Below are positions 59,010 through 64,000 of a stretch of 64,000 nt of DNA, piece by piece. This DNA is from Membranipora membranacea (lineage: Eukaryota > Bryozoa > Gymnolaemata > Cheilostomatida > Membraniporidae): NCBI GenBank assembly GCA_914767715.1, contig OU612070.1, positions 11,239,501 through 11,303,500 of the forward strand, given 5' to 3'. Below the pieces are notes generated by a model that was not told the DNA's origin, ran no database searches, and saw only the letters and a list, made by a program, of their open reading frames with translations. A program made the position numbers and the translations under genes. Positions within the stretch are counted from its first letter, which is position 1, and every line of letters begins with the position of its first letter.

Positions 59010-62000
59010 AAATACAAGCAATCAATAGAGCACTTGGATAAAGTATCACTGTAGACACAGCCTCCGGGGATCACCGATGATATAATCTGCAGAACACATA
59101 TCAGCTTGAAAATTACTAAGCTTAAAAATGTATCGATGTCCACTCCATAGATTAGCCTGGGCGTCTAAGCTTCTTTGAATGGGGATGGTAGCGATGCCCG
59201 CAAACATGGCAAACATGGTACACAATTTGGTCTAGCCCAGCCGCACATGACATCATCACTAACAGGCATCTGTGGTAATGCATCATCTAAACTTTGACTG
59301 GTTGAATGACACCTGACTGACCACAATAAGTTCCAGTTCTTTTGTCTGGTGATGAGCAGGGGAAGTTCTCAATGGGTATGACATGTCAACAATAAGATTA
59401 CAGGCTGTCTGTTATCATCTATTACGTAATCGACCAGATTATGTAGCTCAAAATCTCAGTCAATTTATGCTCTCAACTAATTAGGAGTGTTATGTGAACT
59501 GATGTAATTGACTGCCTGGTCAGCTAAAAATCTGGTGATTTCTGGGTACTAGATAATGATTTATCGTACTGATGCTGATACTAGATATTAGATAATGTTT
59601 TCTGAATCTTTCCTAAAGCGATCAGAATTTAGCTATAAGAATTTTGTTCCCAAACATGCAGTAGATTTGAATATCAAAAGTATTCCCAAAGATTTGATGA
59701 TAGAAAATTGTACTTTTTAAACAGTTTGCTCAGCTTCAATCATGAATCATTCATCAGCATTTTTATGAATGCACATCAATAAAATTAAGTTATTTTATAG
59801 ATTTATGCAATTCCCCTACTTCAGTTTGTTGTACAAAAAATTTAATAAATAAATTGTGAATCGAAACAGTTATGAGCAAGGAGATTTTAGCCAGCTTGCC
59901 GTGTACATATGCATGGTCTGAAGATTTTGGGCATTCCAATATCAAACACTACTGAGAAAGTTCTCACTCGCAGCCATTCACCGTATGTACAATAAATCCT
60001 GACACACGGCACACAAGGTATGATTATGGACTATGGTTATAGCCTGGTCAAGCGGCCACAACAAATAACTTGGCAGCATGACAAAGCTACCACATTCATT
60101 ATGATTCAGCAGTAACCTGATGCACAAAAAAACTCAATGTTCTACTAACAGAAGTGGAAAGAAACTCAGACTAGAGGTGCGACTAGACTAGACTCGCCGC
60201 TAGTTCCGTTCTTCAACTCTGTGATATGTTGGGAAACTGCCCAACCATGGAGGTATACTTTTTTGGTCATTCTAGTATTCTAGACACCATATGAGACAAG
60301 CTTGATGACCGGTAAGTATCCTCGAAGATTAAATATTAGCTAGAGTTTTGTTAAGCTCGTTGGGTTACTTAATGTCGGCTAACACCAATTTTCACTAGCT
60401 AAGGTTAGCCAGCAATAATCGTCTGTACGTAAAAGAGAAACTTTTTCTTCTCATGTTATTTCTCTACTCTTCTAGAGTAATTATCAGATAAAACTTTACC
60501 TCTTGAACTGAGTAAGATATATTCGCCAGATGTGTGATCAACCGATCCCTGTATCAGTCACCGGACGCGCTGAGATGGAGAGCAAATTGGAAGCTCCAGT
60601 GTGAAATCCAGGCACTTGTTCAAGACTTCCTCATATTTTTTCACAGAACGCTTGCACAAAAATACCTGCGTAATCAGCTTTCCAGAAAGTTACACGCATT
60701 CGGCAAGGAGTAACAGCGGCAAGCAACAAGTTACTGACTATAAATATCAAGCGTCTTTCGAAGTAGTCGACTAACTCCCGCTCTTATTAAATCCTTCTCA
60801 CCATCAAACCTCAGAACAGCTGATAGTTCGTAAATGTAGACTCAGACATGAAGAAAGTATGTCAGTATGTGAGATATGTGAGATAAATGTGTTTATTCAC
60901 TGAAATCCGCTATTAACCTGAAGGCGATGTACTGTTTGCACTCCTTATGTGCAGTCTGTCACTTAACCTCCCAACTGATGCAGATCTTATTTGCGATGTA
61001 AATTATATTTTGTAAACCTCTTAGAATCTGATGACATAATCACAGGGTGGTACCTTATTGTCTAGTATAATATTGTGGGAGGGATAAGTGTTGCGAGATC
61101 AGTAGTGGGTTTATTGAGCCCCTTCAGAATACAGCGCTATGATTGGCTCAACAGGCGTGATTAGGATTTAGAACCAATGAGCTCATAGTAAACATCATCT
61201 GATCTGACAAGATTAAGGGATGGTATTCATCAATGAATGGATCCCCAACGAGCTCAGCATGGATTTAAGATTTAGTATACATTCATGCTGACAGATATGA
61301 TCTCAATCTGTAGGGCGTAGAAAGGCGTAGAAAGGCGTAGAAAGCTTTGATATTATAATGGGATTCTGTTCAACAATATTTATTTCGGCGTTGCTCGATT
61401 GGTTTAGCGTTTGTGAGAGAGGTTCAGACCATCCATAGAGACAAAGGGTAGGCAAACAGGTCACTTAGAGAGGATAAAGATAAGGGTAATCCATTGCTCT
61501 GAGAGGCTTCCTATTTCACCCTGGAGGCCCAATAATATCATGATAACATTTAAACTGTGTACCTCCCTTGTCACACTTCGGGGCTAGCCTATGTAAACTG
61601 AACAAAATCCTTACAAGTACCATTTGAAGAATTTAAAATAATACACAGTTTTAAGTGTAGCCTATGCTGATTTTCATTTCCCAAAATTCATAATAAAATC
61701 TAACGATGATGATTGTTCTGAAATTTAGTGATCAGTGAATTTAAAATTTAGAAGTTTTCCAGATAGATAGAAAAACTTAAAATTCAATGCAAGCTTTTAT
61801 CTTTTGGGAAAACAGCAGTAAACTGAATGGTCACAAACGCACTACACTCGTTACTGGTACTTAGTTCAGGGGAATGGTGCTGTCCGCAGCCTACACATGG
61901 TCATTTTGATGTCGTAGATTTTCATCCAAGGTACAGGTTACAAGCTTACAGTTCAATATTAAATATAAATGATAACGCCTCCCACCTGTTAATGGTGCTT

Positions 62001-62569
62001 ACTCTAGGTATCAGATCTGTCCGTTAGATACTGTAGAAAAAAATACTGGGTTTTGGATTATTTTCTTTCCTAATTTTATTCATTAACCTGATAGACAATA
62101 ATATTGAGGAGCAGTAATACCAGAGACTATAGATATAGATATATCTATAGTCTCTGGTAATTACAAACATGACATATCGATGCAAGTGCTCTTGAGTTGA
62201 TGCTACACTGACAGTCTGTTTAAGCTATAAACTATAATATGTTTATGGTTTGCACTAGGTACTATGAGAGCTACGCTAAGTTCACTGAAAAATTACACAA
62301 ATTACATTATATAGTATCAAAAGGCTGCAGTGGTGTTCGGACGGATTCAGGCGCATGAAGTTTACTTACAACCAAAGAATAATAAATGATAAAATATATT
62401 GAGTATATGCCTACAACTAGTAGGTAACAGGACGTAATGAAAAAATTCATTATTTGTTCACCAGCACAGGGCAGGGACTCTATTTTCAGGGAAGCTCTAT
62501 CTGAGAAAAAAACAAAATAAAATTCTGCATTTCATAAATTCGTATAAAAAAATCTTATTATTATGAAAC
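59010..62569. other. 3.5 kb upstream of GT31-2 and downstream of the right-edge gene; no gene seen
   Basis: AT-rich. A donor-like AAGAG then gtaaag on the minus strand near 60501 could end an untranslated GT31-2 exon. Three 11 bp units of ggcgtagaaag are at 61316-61344. A 42 bp near-perfect palindrome is at 62118-62159. Nothing else is supported. Confidence 0.4.
62118..62159. repeat. 42 bp palindrome
   Basis: taccagagactatagatata pairs perfectly with the right half around a 2-base centre. Possible cruciform or tiny MITE. It lies in the 3' flank of the right-edge gene. Confidence 0.85.
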
Positions 62570-63955
62570 TTAGACCACTGTTATACAATGTGGCCCAGTC
62601 ATAGTGTACGACACTTCATTCATATCAAATGGCTCATGTTCTATAGATGGATCTAACATGGCAGCCACCGGAGAATTCTTTGTCATCGCTACCGATTTAA
62701 ACTTGTCAATGGTATCTTTTCTCTTCTAAAATCAGAAAAAATAAAGCCACGAAATAATAAAGTAATAATGGTGAAATTGAAAAAATGATGCAGGCAAGAT
62801 TTTTCTCCTATTAATTGGTATACTAGGAACCAAAACTAAGGTAATAGACATACAACAGGGGCGACTTACTATTGATTGCCGTCCGATAACAAAGTTCTAC
62901 AATTGTATATTTACGGAATGTAGATTATCAATGAGATAACGACGATGTAAATTCATAGAAATACTACTTGTTATCAGCTGGAGGTAATTTTTAAAGAGCC
63001 GACTGACTATTCACCACCCCTTGACAACCACAAAAATGTCTGATTTCTGCCTCAAGGCATTTCTAATCACTGTGCAAGTGGGCGATTCAATACAGCCTTT
63101 GAACCCATACGAGTGCTTTGTTATCTAACATCTAAGATTTGCTGTCTCTGTCTCAGACTTAAGGGATTATTAGACTGTGTAATTTGCTGCTCAGGGTCTT
63201 GTTGTGAACTACTGGACCTTTGGAAGGCGTACTCTTCTGTTTTATGAGACAGTGAGGGTCAACACTTTCTTGTGTACTGAATAATGGGTCAGAGGGATTA
63301 GAGAAAAGAGAATCTTACAATAAAATCCTTCCATTGAGCACCAGTCAGGTATCCGTACATTATTTTAACTCTCATAAGTTTATGAAAGTATTTCACAACT
63401 AATGAAGTCATTTTTAGTTTATGCTTGCGGTCGATCTGAATTTCTGAGCAATTTAACATGCTCAGAAATAAAGGAAAGTTCAATAGAACTCGAGTTAATT
63501 TGACTAGCAAAACCCAGCCTTTTGGGAAAATTTTCTTCAAAATCTTTGAGGCCACCTAACAATTTTTATTGATAATGTTGAAATACTGTGACGGAATCAT
63601 CGAGCTGTTCAAAACTCATCAGAGTATTTTGGAGTAGATTGCTGATTGGACTGGCATAACATAGATGGCTAAGTCAGATAAAGGGCTCTGTTCATTGCTG
63701 ATTGCCTCAGGACCAACGAAAAATGAGGTGGTACATTCAAAACTTCTTTTTATCCTTGTCCGTTTCATCCGTGCCAGATTCGAGATAAGCAATCTATCAC
63801 TGTTACCACAGCTATCATTTCCAAATCACAACAAGATTATGGGCTTCCCAGCGATACAAAAGGAAACATGGTATTATTTACATTGAAACTTTCTGATAAA
63901 GGAGTTCTTGGTTATGTGAAAGCATACCTGGATGTGAGAGACGTCAATCTTGTCA
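62570..63955 (-). CDS. 3' end of an unrecognised gene (continues past 64000)
   Basis: Exons 63955-63928 (short, tentative), 63555-63319 (79 codons) and 62725-62570 (52 codons with TAA) join in phase with good acceptors (aattgttag, tgattttag) and a gtaag donor. The 79-codon exon reads as a mostly basic, hydrophobic-helix-like stretch (KGWVLLVKLTRVLLNFPLFL, then KIMYGYLTGAQWKDFI). The last exon is KRKDTIDKFKSV, then a Pro/Asp/Glu-containing tail ending GPHCITVV. I do not recognise the family. The C-terminal VV could be a PDZ-type end, but that is speculative. The direction means its 5' part lies right of the window. Confidence 0.6.
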
Positions 63956-64000
63956 CTATTTATAAAATATTTCATTAAGATTTAGAGCATTTCACATCAC

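Overview
This window is nuclear DNA from an animal. Genes are split by many short-to-medium introns with GT/AG borders. The base composition is AT-rich, with (TA)n runs, minisatellites, foldback MITEs, a LINE and SINEs. The gene set (COMMD4, SDE2, family-31 glycosyltransferases, a fibrinogen-related lectin and secreted Cys-rich peptides) fits a marine-type invertebrate. The sequence does not let me name the phylum. All gene models were joined by hand from splice sites and codon phase; no search was run.

Left third (1-18100): COMMD4 lies on the minus strand and loses only its last few codons off the left edge. One of its introns holds a 5'-truncated LINE with a perfect target-site duplication. 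SDE2 runs divergently from it on the plus strand and is complete from its ubiquitin-like end to its C-terminal SAP-like motif. SDE2 ends tail to tail with a glycosyltransferase gene.

Middle and right (18100-59000): two family-31 (beta-1,3-galactosyltransferase/N-acetylglucosaminyltransferase type) genes on the minus strand, GT31-1 (595 codons) and GT31-2 (452 codons), flank an expanded region. Between them are three copies of a secreted Cys-rich repeat protein gene (CRP1-3), each inside a 3.2-3.5 kb duplicated block. CRP1 and CRP2 are in direct orientation and CRP3 is inverted, so CRP2 and CRP3 form a large palindrome. The region also holds a decayed lone GT31 exon and a fibrinogen-related gene whose reading frame is broken twice. 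The layout suggests repeated local duplication of a host-defence or surface-glycan neighbourhood.

Right edge (59000-64000): a mostly empty stretch, then the 3' end of an unrecognised minus-strand gene that continues past the window.

The strongest candidates for something undescribed are the CRP family (four C-x15-C-x7/9-C-C units after a signal peptide) and a SINE-like repeat whose 5' head is nearly identical to the start of U2 snRNA. The GT31 paralogue pair is also notable: it shares a catalytic half but has unrelated N-terminal halves.
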